Assembly: GCF_036226665.1 (NCBI RefSeq)
Contig: NZ_CP109007.1
Location: 8,060,001 to 8,124,000 of the forward strand
From: Streptomyces sp. NBC_00691
Lineage (GTDB): Bacteria; Actinomycetota; Actinomycetes; Streptomycetales; Streptomycetaceae
DNA: 64,000 nucleotides
Direction of reading: 5' to 3'
Below are positions 8,080 to 15,493 of this stretch, piece by piece. The notes below the pieces were generated by a model. It did not search any database. It saw only the letters and a list, made by a program, of their open reading frames with translations, and had not been told where the DNA came from. A program made the position numbers and the translations under genes. Each line of letters opens with the position of its first letter. The first letter of the stretch is position 1.

Positions 8080-8451
8080 GTGATTCTCACGGTCGATCTC
8101 TCCTGGTTGCTCGACATAGCCCAGCAGGAGATCCCCGGCGACCCGGAGATCGCCGACTGGGGCTCGCTCGAGGCGGCCCGTGCCCGCCACGCCTTCCGCG
8201 TCATGGACGTCCCGGTCTACGAACGCCCGCACCACCGGGCGGCCGCGCTGCTGGAACAGCTCGTCCGCGTTCCGGCCCTGGAACACTCCAACGAGCTGTA
8301 CGGAGTGGTCGTCGCGGCTGCCTACCTCCACGCCTGTGGATATCCGGTCGAGGTGACGGCGGAAGAGGCGATCGACCTCGTCGAGCGGGTGTCCGAAGGC
8401 AGCGTCGACGTCCGGCAGGTTGCCGTGGTTCTCAAGGAATGGGTTCGCTGA
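8080..8451 (+). CDS. Fic/Doc-like toxin component (degenerate motif)
   Basis: A 123-residue all-helical protein resembling the 'fic family toxin' partners that are widespread in Streptomyces: LTVDLSWLLDIAQQEIPGDPEIADWGSL, a central RHAF, then VPVYERPHHRAAALLEQLVRVPALEHSNELYGVVVAAAYLHACGY. In Doc/Fic enzymes the last region carries HxFx(D/E)GN(K/G)R, which binds nucleotide or phosphate. Here it aligns as VPALEHSNELYG: the catalytic His and the terminal Lys/Arg are absent, although Asn is retained. Start is GTG 8080, 16 bases after the antitoxin stop, with little RBS, suggesting translational coupling. It ends before a convergent terminator. Confidence 0.7.
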   Translation: MILTVDLSWLLDIAQQEIPGDPEIADWGSLEAARARHAFRVMDVPVYERPHHRAAALLEQLVRVPALEHSNELYGVVVAAAYLHACGYPVEVTAEEAIDLVERVSEGSVDVRQVAVVLKEWVR

Positions 8452-8488
8452 CCCCTTCACCTCATGCGTGCCCGCGTTCCGAGCCATC

Positions 8489-8520
8489 GGGTGAGCACAT
8501 CGCACGCGAGGTGCTCACCC
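8489..8520. terminator. Convergent terminator hairpin
   Basis: Perfect 10-bp stem (GGGTGAGCAC / GTGCTCACCC) with a 12-base loop between the toxin gene and the MFS gene. Confidence 0.7.
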
Positions 8521-8563
8521 GTTCAGGGGCGCGAGTGAATCGGCGAAGAGGGAATGCGAGCCC

Positions 8564-9784
8564 TCAGGCGTCGTCCGGCCATGTCGGACGGCGGGCGAAG
8601 TGTGCCCACGCGACCACGACCGTCAGGAGGGCGACAAGGCCGCCGAGCGTCATGAGCGTGGACGGGGAGGTCCGGTCCACGATGACTCCACCGGCCACCG
8701 CGCCGAGCGAGATCGTCATCTGGAAGGAAGCGGTGAAGAGCACCGACGCCGCCTCGGGCGCGTCGGGGCTTGCCTTGGCGAACCACGTCCGGGAGGAGAC
8801 GGGGACGGCGCCATAGGCGACACCCCAGACGATCAACAGGGCGACGGCGCCGATCTGCCGGTGCCCCAGGATCGGCAGCAGCAGGGTGACGGTCGCGATC
8901 AGGCCGGCGGCGAGACCGAAGGTGGCTCGGGGGTAGCGGGTGACCATCGCTCCGCCCAGGAAGTTGCCGACGATTCCTGCGGCACCGTAGACCAACAGGA
9001 AGACGGTGATCAGCTGTGAGTCGGCATGGGTGACCTGCTCCAGGAACGGAGCGACGTAGGTGTAGGTCCCGAAGTGCGCCAGCACGGCCAGAAATGTCAG
9101 CAGCAGCGCAAAACGCGTATGGACACTCTTGAACATGCCGCGCAGCACACTCATACGGGCCGTCCGGTCGGGCGGCAGCGGCGGCATGACCAGGAGCAGC
9201 ATGGCCAGTACACCGACTGCGAGGGCACCCATGACGACGAAAGCCGCGCGCCAGCCGGCCACGTCCCCGATGAACGTGCCGGCCGGTACACCGAGCACGG
9301 AGCCCAGTGGTACTGCGGAGAAGATCACCGACGTGGCGCGGCCGACCGACGCCGCAGGTACCAGGCGCTCGGCCAGTCCGGCGCTGATCGACCAGAAGCC
9401 TCCGATGACGACGCCGACGACGGCACGGGAGACCAGGATCATCCAGTAGTCGGGTGCCGCAGCGGCCAGAAGGTTCGCCATGGCCAGCAGGAGCATGAAC
9501 ACGCACAGCATCAGACGGCGGTCCACGTCCGCGGTCACCACGGTGACCACGGGTGCGGAGACGGCCGCGAGAAGTCCGGGCAAGGTGATCATCAGCCCGG
9601 CCGTCCCGTCGGAGACGGCCAGACCGGAGCCGATCGTGGTGAGCAGGCCGACCGGCAGGATCTCGGTCGTGACGATCGAGAAGATTCCCAGCATGACCGA
9701 ACTCACGGCCAGCCATCCGATCAGGGGAGACCGAGTCGGCAGGCCGACTTCGGGAGAGTGACACGTGGTGGTGTTCGAGGTCAT
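8564..9784 (-). CDS. MFS drug-efflux-type transporter
   Basis: A 406-residue major facilitator with about 12 hydrophobic helices. It belongs to the DHA1 arabinose-efflux/chloramphenicol-resistance-like group: an opening WLAVSSVMLGIFSIVTTEILPVGLL, the loop 2-3 motif DVDRRLML, and the helix 4-5 segment SRAVVGVVIGGFWSISAGLAERLVP. The second half repeats the pattern (YGAAGIVGNFLGGAMVTRYPRATF). Such proteins use the proton gradient to export small molecules; the substrate cannot be read. Start is ATG 9784 with GGGA upstream; the longer open frame would prefix 42 non-conserved residues. A near-perfect 21-bp inverted repeat lies about 67 bp upstream and may be its operator. Confidence 0.88.
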   Translation of the reverse strand: MTSNTTTCHSPEVGLPTRSPLIGWLAVSSVMLGIFSIVTTEILPVGLLTTIGSGLAVSDGTAGLMITLPGLLAAVSAPVVTVVTADVDRRLMLCVFMLLLAMANLLAAAAPDYWMILVSRAVVGVVIGGFWSISAGLAERLVPAASVGRATSVIFSAVPLGSVLGVPAGTFIGDVAGWRAAFVVMGALAVGVLAMLLLVMPPLPPDRTARMSVLRGMFKSVHTRFALLLTFLAVLAHFGTYTYVAPFLEQVTHADSQLITVFLLVYGAAGIVGNFLGGAMVTRYPRATFGLAAGLIATVTLLLPILGHRQIGAVALLIVWGVAYGAVPVSSRTWFAKASPDAPEAASVLFTASFQMTISLGAVAGGVIVDRTSPSTLMTLGGLVALLTVVVAWAHFARRPTWPDDA

Positions 9785-9850
9785 GATTCCCGTCCCGTGC
9801 AGGGCCTGCGGTTGCGTGATCAGTGCAACAGGCCCCGCACGGTGAGGGCT

Positions 9851-9903
9851 GGCAGGTCTGCGACACCACCCGTGTGGCGCGAGGGTGATGTCGCAGACCT
9901 GCC
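9851..9903. promoter_or_regulatory. Long inverted repeat upstream of the MFS gene
   Basis: Arms at 9851-9871 and 9883-9903 pair over 21 bp with one mismatch and an 11-base loop. It could be a regulator-binding site, an RNA hairpin in the MFS leader, or a terminator of something upstream. No regulator gene adjoins it. Confidence 0.5.
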
Positions 9904-9974
9904 GAATCACAAGGTGCCGGTACGCGGGGCCGCCCCCGTGGCGGTCCCGAGCACCGGCGCCCTGTCGGTGGCCG

Positions 9975-10385
9975 TCAGGCGCGCGTGAACTCCATCACCC
10001 AGTTCGTCACCCACGGGCCGCCGTCCAGCGCGAACGACTGCTCCCAACGTGCCGTGTCGGCCGAGATGCCCGACCAGCGGAAGAGCACCTGGACCTCCTT
10101 GCCCGCGTAGACGTCCACGCCGTGGAACTCCCCGGTGCCGTCCTCGGACCACCGGCCCCTGACGGGCGGATCCAGGCGCCCCGTACGGCTGTTGGACCAG
10201 TTCAGGGTCCACTCGTCGGTCTCCGGCTCGTACAGCCGCAGCGTCAGTCCGCTGAATCCCTCCGAGGGGAAGACGATCTCGTCGACGTGGGCCTTGCCGT
10301 CCCAGAAGAGCAGCCCCGTGGTGTGCCCGTCGAACTCCTCGCCACCGGCGTGCCCCTCTACGGCGACGCCGGTCACGCCGGGGAG
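9975..10385 (-). pseudogene. DUF1579-like protein, 5' end missing
   Basis: About 120 codons encode a good C-terminal part of a small family of DUF1579-like beta-barrel proteins: EEFDGHTTGLLFWDGKAHVD, then GFSGLTLRLYEPETDEWTLNW, RLDPPVRGRW, and the ending WEQSFALDGGPW plus TNWVMEFTRA. Relatives begin about 30 residues earlier with a DFLHGTW-type N-terminus. Here the sequence upstream of EEFDG has no such start and runs into the equally truncated WYL gene on the other strand. A shortened product from a GTG near 10378 cannot be excluded, but a deletion between two once-divergent genes is the simpler reading. Confidence 0.6.
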
Positions 10386-10412
10386 TCGAGGAAGGAGAAG
10401 CGCGCGTGGTGA

Positions 10413-11246
10413 CGGGCCGGGGGCTACCAGTTGCTCGCCGGCCACCGCTCCCCGCTGACCGATCTGTACACCGGTGAGGCCGAGGCCCTCTTCCTGGCGG
10501 GGATCCCCGGCGCCGCCGCCGACCTCGGACTCGGCGGAAATTTCGTGGACGCCCAGCTCAAGCTGCGCGCCTCCCTGCAGGCGCCGCTGCGCGACCATGT
10601 CGACCGGCTGCGAACCCGGTTCCACATCGACGCGCCCGGCTGGTACGCGGAAGACACCGACGCCCCCTTCCTTCCCCAGGTCGCAGGGGCCGTCCGGGCC
10701 GGCCGGGTCCTCGCCGTCCGCTACCGCCGCTGGAAGGAGCCCACCGATGTCGAACGACGCATCGCACCGTACGGACTCGTCCTCAAGGCCGGCCGCTGGT
10801 ATCTGGTCGCGGGGCCCGGGCCGCGTACGTACCGCGTCGACCAGATCCTCGAACTCCAGCTCACGGAGGAGGAGTTCGAGATCCCCGAGGACTTCTCCCT
10901 GACGGCCTACTGGACCGACCACCAAGCCTCCTTCCATGCCCGGCTTCACGGCGGCGACGCACTCGTCCGGCTCTCACCGGACGGGGCGAAACGCCTCACG
11001 GGCGCAGCCGCCCGGGCGCTCGCCGCGAACGGCTCCCCCGAGCCGGACGGCTGGACCCGCGCCACCCTCCCCATCGAGTCCCTCACTCACGCCCACGACA
11101 CCTTTCTCGCTCTGGGCGCGCACATCGAGGTCCTGGAACCCGTCGAACTCCGCGCCAGGATCGCCGACACCGTCGCTCGCATGGCGGCCCACTACGGAGC
11201 GGTACCCCCGGCCTCGACCCCGTCTCCGCCGCGAACGCCGGCTTGA
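10413..11246 (+). pseudogene. WYL-domain (YafY-type) transcriptional regulator, N-terminal HTH lost
   Basis: The frame opens directly after an in-frame TGA at 10410 and reads RAGGYQLLAGHRSPLTDL. This is the point where YafY-type regulators pass from their winged-helix DNA-binding domain (about 60-80 residues) into the linker. The rest is intact: LTDLYTGEAEALFLAGIPG, then the WYL core VRYRRWKEPTDVERRIAPYGLVLKAGRWYLVAGPG, and the C-terminal WCX-like extension. No ATG/GTG with an RBS exists at the truncation; the first usable codon is a TTG at 10431 without RBS. Without the HTH it cannot act as a normal DNA-binding regulator. Its missing 5' end abuts the missing 5' end of the DUF1579-like gene. 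Confidence 0.7.
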
Positions 11247-11448
11247 GGCGGGAGCTACGAGGTGGGGCGGGTCCGTGCCGGGAGCCGCGCGAAGTCACGG
11301 CACGCGTCGGTCGCGTGTTCCTGTGCGTCGTCCCGAGCTACGGGCAAGGCCGGACACCTGCTCACCCGGCAGGGGCGGACCCACGGCCTCCCCGGCACGC
11401 CGTAGCGGCTGGCAGGCCCCGGCACATCCCGGCGGCACCGCCCGGCTC

Positions 11449-11619
11449 GTGACGGGTGTCTCGATCGCGCTCATCGTGCTCATGCCGGCCGTCGCGTGGC
11501 AAGGACTCCTCGGAGCCCAGACGACGGAGGCGTGGTTGCGAGCAGACGCAGCCCTGCGGCAGTTGGTGGTATCGGTGCGAGGGGACCCGTGTGTGGCGCG
11601 CCCGGATCCAGGAGAGTGA
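11449..11619 (+). CDS. Possible small membrane protein
   Basis: A 56-residue frame from GTG 11449 begins with one hydrophobic segment (MTGVSIALIVLMPAVAWQGLLG) and then becomes polar. I see no good RBS and do not recognise it. It lies in the decayed stretch 11247-12470 and may be a remnant. Confidence 0.25.
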   Translation: MTGVSIALIVLMPAVAWQGLLGAQTTEAWLRADAALRQLVVSVRGDPCVARPDPGE

Positions 11620-11666
11620 CCGGATGTCGCCGCTACGCCCGGCACCGCGGCCGCGTTGGACACGGC

Positions 11667-11852
11667 ATGAGTGCGCACGACGCCGGCCCGCGGGGCCTGA
11701 TCAGGATCGCGATCACGGTCGATGACCGGAGCGAGGCGAAGGCGGCAGCGGACCGGATGCTCCGGTTGTGGCTGTCCGGCTCCGTCCCGTCTCAGCCGAC
11801 CGCAGACGAAAGGGTTCCGGGCGCCGACGTTCCCGACGACCGTCCACGCTGA
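11667..11852 (+). CDS. Possible small hypothetical protein
   Basis: A 61-residue frame from ATG 11667. The first 35 residues have natural composition (RGLIRIAITVDDRSEAKAAADRM then LRLWLSG: strand plus helix), and the tail is disordered. There is no strong RBS (CACGGC before ATG). It may be a short conserved protein or a fragment; coding is suggested only by third-position GC. Confidence 0.35.
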   Translation: MSAHDAGPRGLIRIAITVDDRSEAKAAADRMLRLWLSGSVPSQPTADERVPGADVPDDRPR

Positions 11853-11978
11853 CATCGACCGCGGCCCTGCCGAAGGCGGGCCCCTGACGTCGCGCGTCTG
11901 CTCGTCCGGCACCGAGAACGGGACCGCCACCAGGGCGATCGCCGGCCGTCGTTCGCGGTGGTTGCGGGGCGGTGACCC

Positions 11979-12330
11979 TCACAGTCGTCCGCGGAGCCCG
12001 CGGTTGTGGACCGATGGGCCGGGCGGGCGGAGTGAGGTGCTGTCCGATGCGCCGAGCAGCGGAAACTCCGTATGGTGCCTCCAGCTGCGGCCGTCACTGA
12101 CGAACAGGCTGACCGACGAGACCGTCGCGGTGACGGGTAGCCGGGGGGCCAGCTCCACCTCCATCTTGTCCAGCACTCGGGGCGGCTGCCCGTGGGCGAC
12201 GGTCAGGTGCGGGACGACCTCGGCGAACTGTCCCCCGTAGGGCGGTGCCTCCGGCCACCGTGCGGCGATCGACTCGGTGAGCACGCGAAACGGCTGGTCC
12301 GGGACCGGCGCCAGATAGAGTCCGTTCCTC
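11979..12330 (-). pseudogene. 2'-5' RNA ligase / cyclic phosphodiesterase family remnant
   Basis: The frame RNGLYLAPVPDQPFRVLTESI, then PPYGGQFAEVVPHLTVAHG, is the second half of a 2H phosphoesterase (2'-5' RNA ligase-like), and HLTVAHG is the second HxT motif of the fold. Intact members have another 70-80 residues upstream with the first HxT motif (HITL). Here the upstream frame degenerates and reaches a TGA near 12417 without a plausible start. A GTG at 12284 would give only the C-terminal half. With one of two catalytic His-x-Thr motifs missing, it is very likely inactive. Confidence 0.55.
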
Positions 12331-12457
12331 TGGATTCCGCAGCGGCGACCCCCGGGGACAGGGCAACTCTCGTAGGCGACCCGCTCCGCAGGGACGCGAC
12401 TCTCCGCCCCGCGCTGTCAACGCTTGCTCCCCGCCGATCCGGGGCGACGGCGGCTTC

Positions 12458-12463
12458 TAGGAT
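12458..12463 (+). promoter_or_regulatory. -10 element of leaderless promoter
   Basis: TAGGAT, 7 bases before ATG 12471, giving nearly the same TAGGATCTG(T/C)(C/G)GC-ATG junction as at mtr. Confidence 0.55.
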
Positions 12464-12470
12464 CTGCGGC

Positions 12471-13208
12471 ATGGCGACAAGACTCGTGCAGATCAATATG
12501 AAGGCCCAGGACGACTCCGCGCTCGGCCGGTTCTGGGCGGAGGCACTGGGGTGGGGTGTCGACAGCGAGGGGCCCGGGGTGACCAACCTCGAGCCGGTGG
12601 GTTTCGCCTACCCGGATGCCGCTGCCGTCTGCATCGACATCGTCGCCCGCCCGGAATCGAAAACGGTGAAGAACCGGGTGCACCTTGATCTGGCCACCAT
12701 CTCGACCGCTCATCAGGACGAGCTGGTCGCGCGGCTGAAGGGGCTCGGCGCGACGCTCGCCGACGTCGGGCAGGGCGACGTGCCCTGGACGGTCATGGCC
12801 GACCCGGAGGGCAACGAGTTCTGCGTTCTGGAGCCCCGTCCGATCTACCAGGACATCGGGCCGATCGCCGCGGTGGTGGTCGACTGCACCGACCCACGGG
12901 GAATGGCCCGGTTCTGGGGCGAGGCGATGGACTGGACGGTGCACGAGGCCACCGACGAACAGGCGACCATGCGCTCCGCCCAAGGCGTGGGCCCTTACCT
13001 GGAGTTCATCCGTACTCCCGACCTCAAGACCGTGTGGAACCGCGTGCATCTCGACGTCAGGCCCTACCCCGGGGGCGACCTGGCAGCAGAGGAAGCCCGC
13101 CTGCGCGCCCTGGGCGCCAGGGACCCTGGCATCGACCAGTCCGAGATCTCGTGGCGGATTCTGGCCGACCCGGAAGGCAACGAGTTCTGCCTCCTCGCCC
13201 CTCGCTGA
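12471..13208 (+). CDS. Two-domain VOC (glyoxalase-like) protein
   Basis: A 245-residue protein made of two tandem glyoxalase/bleomycin-resistance-type domains. Domain 1 runs over about residues 1-120 and domain 2 over 125-245. Each begins with a strand and the FWxEAxxW motif (RFWAEALGWGV; RFWGEAMDWTV), contains a Lys-Thr-V-x-NRVHLD strand, and ends in DPEGNEFC (VMADPEGNEFCVLEPR; ILADPEGNEFCLLAPR). The repeats are clearly homologous. VOC proteins use paired metal-binding or substrate pockets; the substrate is unknown. ATG 12471 was chosen from the leaderless TAGGAT signal and because the open frame upstream is low complexity. Confidence 0.85.
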   Translation: MATRLVQINMKAQDDSALGRFWAEALGWGVDSEGPGVTNLEPVGFAYPDAAAVCIDIVARPESKTVKNRVHLDLATISTAHQDELVARLKGLGATLADVGQGDVPWTVMADPEGNEFCVLEPRPIYQDIGPIAAVVVDCTDPRGMARFWGEAMDWTVHEATDEQATMRSAQGVGPYLEFIRTPDLKTVWNRVHLDVRPYPGGDLAAEEARLRALGARDPGIDQSEISWRILADPEGNEFCLLAPR

Positions 13209-13209
13209 C

Positions 13210-13410
13210 CCTGACCAGCGGGCCCGGCCGCTTCTGGCCGTCACAGACCTCGCCCAGGTCCAGGAACAGGGTGTCGCTCCTGCCGTTGCCTGCAATCGGA
13301 AGAAGGCCGTCCAGCGAGACCTCCTGGGCGAGCCACCCATCACGGCTGCGGCGGTACTCGCTCAGCGGAGTGCCCCCGCCGTATGCGCACTCGTCGACCT
13401 CGATGTCAGT
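13210..13410 (-). pseudogene. SUKH (SMI1/KNR4) domain remnant
   Basis: On the minus strand a 65-residue stretch reads ECAYGGGTPLSEYRRSRDGW, then LLPIAGNGRSDTLFLDL, then GPLVRVSEG. This is the middle of a SUKH-fold domain, where 'W-x-PxAxxGxGDxLxxDL' is diagnostic. Upstream it runs into the start of the next gene (13432) without a start codon, and downstream it runs into the VOC gene. So both ends are missing. The adjacent intact gene on the opposite strand is itself a SUKH protein. Confidence 0.45.
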
Positions 13411-13419
13411 GGCGGCGCC

Positions 13420-13425
13420 TATCTT
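13420..13425 (+). promoter_or_regulatory. -10 element of leaderless promoter
   Basis: TATCTT, 6 bases before ATG 13432, with no Shine-Dalgarno sequence. Confidence 0.5.
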
Positions 13426-13431
13426 TCGCGC

Positions 13432-14103
13432 ATGACTGATCAGCGATGGGCGGGCATCCGCCAACGGGTCGAGATTCTGAGTGCGGCCCCCACCAGCAGC
13501 GAGGTGTTCGGGGCCCTGGGGCACCAATGGGTGCTGGAGCAGCCGCTCAGCCAGGACGATCTCGCGGAGCTCGAGGCGCAGATGAAGGTGAGACTGCCGG
13601 AGGAGTTCCGCACGTTCCTCCTGTCCGTGGGAGCGGGTGGCGCCGGTCCCGCCTATGGCGTGTTCCCGGTGCGGCGCGTCCAAGGCCGCTGGCAGTGGGA
13701 AGGCGACGGCGCCGAACTGGCAGACCTGTCCCGCCTGGCCGAACCGTTTCCCGAGCGGGGACCGGACCCGCAGCTACTGGAGGAACTGGCGGCCCAGTGC
13801 CCTGAGGAAGAGGACTTCGACGAAGTCGAAGCGTTCGACGAGGCCTACGAGGCCTGGGACGAGCGCTGGGGCGCGGTCATGTTCGACCCCGAGCGCACCG
13901 TCGGTGCCATCGTCATCTCCCACCGTGGCTGCGCCCTGCGTGACTGGCTGGTGATCACCGGCGAGCATCGAGGCACGATGTGGACCGACGCCCGCGCGGA
14001 CGACGCCGACCTCGCCCCCCTTCGCACCGACGACGGCACTCCGGTGACCTTCGCTCACTGGTACACCGACTGGCTGCGCCACGCCGAACGCTCGACGTCG
14101 TGA
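13432..14103 (+). CDS. SMI1/KNR4 (SUKH) family protein, immunity-like
   Basis: A 223-residue SUKH-superfamily protein. The signature DDLAELEAQMKVRLPEEFRTFLLSVG followed by GGAGPAYGVFPV is clear at about residues 43-80. The second half contains acidic helices (CPEEEDFDEVEAFDEAYEAW) and a strand-rich end with VISHRGCALRDWLVI, typical of the fold (TVVLSxxGCxxxxxLVVTG). SUKH proteins are one of the commonest immunity families in polymorphic toxin systems, but no toxin gene is adjacent. The ATG is supported by the TATCTT element. The neighbouring orphan immunity-like genes suggest a store of cross-immunity proteins. Confidence 0.85.
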   Translation: MTDQRWAGIRQRVEILSAAPTSSEVFGALGHQWVLEQPLSQDDLAELEAQMKVRLPEEFRTFLLSVGAGGAGPAYGVFPVRRVQGRWQWEGDGAELADLSRLAEPFPERGPDPQLLEELAAQCPEEEDFDEVEAFDEAYEAWDERWGAVMFDPERTVGAIVISHRGCALRDWLVITGEHRGTMWTDARADDADLAPLRTDDGTPVTFAHWYTDWLRHAERSTS

Positions 14104-14382
14104 GCGACCTGGCGAGCCTGAGGACACTCCTGGAGGAGCGAAAGCCGGGTCAGGAGTCGATCGCCCAGTAGCGCTTGCGTGTCTGGGAGAGATCCGTCCC
14201 CAGTACGTCGGCTCGACGAGGGCGCAGCAACGGGCCTGAGACGATCTCCGCGTGGCTGGTGCGATGACTGCAGCGGAAGCGTCCTGGACAGCCCCGTTCA
14301 CCGGGGTGCCTGCTACGGAGGCTCCGCCGCACCACCACCTGCATCACCGGCCTGGCAAAGGCAGCCCTCACCTTGGAGCTGA

Positions 14383-14401
14383 CCTCCTCAACCTGAGGAG
14401 G
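14383..14401. promoter_or_regulatory. Palindrome overlapping the -35 region
   Basis: CCTCCTCA-ACC-TGAGGAGG, a perfect 8-bp inverted repeat 14 bases before the TATACT -10 element. It is well placed to be an operator blocking RNA polymerase. Confidence 0.4.
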
Positions 14402-14415
14402 AACCCACTGCCTCC

Positions 14416-14421
14416 TATACT
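14416..14421 (+). promoter_or_regulatory. -10 element of leaderless promoter
   Basis: TATACT, 6 bases before the GTG at 14428; an unusually good match to TANNNT. Confidence 0.55.
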
Positions 14422-14427
14422 CCTGAC

Positions 14428-14769
14428 GTGCTTGATACATCGAACTTCCTCCATGTTTCGTCCGTGCTCAACCGGCAGTCGATCGCGCGGCACGGCCTGG
14501 ACTGGAGCCGGATGGGCGCCGCACGGGGAATCGCCGGCAGCCGCCGCCCCGAGGTGGAGGGGATCTTCGTCTGCCGAGGTGAGGAGGACGCAGAGTTCTT
14601 CCTGCAGATAAACAACACCGGTGGGCCGGCTGATCTCTGGTCCGTGGACGGCATCGATGAGGGACTGCTCCTCGACAACGGCAACGGATTCGTCTACCTA
14701 CCTGACCGCATACCGGCCACGCGAGTCCGCCTCGTGCGGTCAGACGTTCCTCCGCAGCGTGGGTTTTGA
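14428..14769 (+). CDS. Hypothetical protein, possible ADP-ribosyl-transferase-like fold
   Basis: A 113-residue protein reading FLHVSSVLNRQSIARHGLDW, then IAGSRRPEVEGIFVCRGEE, then LWSVDGIDEGLLL, then GFVYLPDRIPATRVRLVR. The layout is a His-x-Ser/Thr-Ser strand, 'xSIxxHGLDW', a Gly-rich bend and a final strand with 'ip..RL'. It recalls small ART-superfamily proteins (KptA/DarT-like 'HxTs..n..SI...Gl'). I infer this from pattern only; no catalytic residues can be confirmed. Start is GTG 14428, with no RBS but a TATACT box at leaderless spacing. It lies between a SUKH and a SUFU gene, so an effector or immunity role is conceivable. Confidence 0.6.
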   Translation: MLDTSNFLHVSSVLNRQSIARHGLDWSRMGAARGIAGSRRPEVEGIFVCRGEEDAEFFLQINNTGGPADLWSVDGIDEGLLLDNGNGFVYLPDRIPATRVRLVRSDVPPQRGF

Positions 14770-14905
14770 CTTCGCGCGGCACCACGGTTGACGCTCCTGG
14801 TGGGCGACGGTCAGGTGTCGACCCGTCAGAGAGTGAGAGCCGGCTCCGCTCCCTGCGCGGAGCCCCTTCGTGGCCGACAACCCGCGCGGCTGCCATGATG
14901 GGGGC

Positions 14906-15493
14906 GTGTCCTCCGATTCCTTGCTTGCCGCCCGGGTGGCCCTGCGAGCGCACCTGCAGCGGCATTTTCCCGGGCAGGTCATCGACGAGTTGCCGGGCGT
15001 CGATGGGCCCATCGAGGAGCGGGTACCCGGGTTCCGCGTGTTCCGGATCCATCCCGGTAGGCCGGGCGGGTGGTGGGTATACGTGACGTCGGGCTGCTGG
15101 GCCGCGGCCCAGGAGGGCGGGCACGGGGCGGAGTTCTTCCTCGCGGCCCCGCGGGACGACTGGCTGAATCGGGAAAGCCTCACCGTGAACGCGTACTACC
15201 ACTGCGGCCCCGACCATCAGCGACTGGACGTCGGGCACACGGTTCCCATCGGCCGGCCGTGGCTCGACGACTCCACGTGCGACCACTACCTGATCAGCCT
15301 GCCGTACCCGTACGGCCCCGACTTCGAGGTCTGCGCCTGGGACGAAACGGCCCACGCCCGACTCCTGTGGCTGCTGCCGATCACCAAGGCGGAGAAGGAT
15401 CACCGTCGCGAACACGGCCTTGAGGCCCTGGAGTGCCTGTTCGATGAGCGGGAGATCGACCCGGTCGACCCGCACCGCCCGTCCGTGGTCTAG
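14906..15493 (+). CDS. Suppressor-of-fused (SUFU) domain protein
   Basis: A 195-residue bacterial SUFU-domain protein: LLAARVALRAHLQRHFPGQV, then PGFRVFRIHPGRPGGWWVYVTSGCW, the conserved GHGAEFFLAAP and LNRESLTVNAYYHCGPD, and finally PYPYGPDFEVCAWDETAHARLLWLLPITKAEKD. The last segment matches the 'hLLwLxPIxxxEk' end of SUFU domains. In bacteria these proteins are thought to be immunity proteins of polymorphic toxins. Start is GTG 14906; a CATGAT hexamer 6 bases upstream could be a weak leaderless promoter, and GGGGG is too close to act as an RBS. It is followed directly by a decayed IS5 element. Confidence 0.85.
   Translation: MSSDSLLAARVALRAHLQRHFPGQVIDELPGVDGPIEERVPGFRVFRIHPGRPGGWWVYVTSGCWAAAQEGGHGAEFFLAAPRDDWLNRESLTVNAYYHCGPDHQRLDVGHTVPIGRPWLDDSTCDHYLISLPYPYGPDFEVCAWDETAHARLLWLLPITKAEKDHRREHGLEALECLFDEREIDPVDPHRPSVV

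Noticed and set aside
8523..9869. A second 448-codon minus-strand frame over the MFS gene
   Set aside because: It is a +1-type shadow rich in His/Arg/Asp without hydrophobic helices; the MFS frame has twelve.
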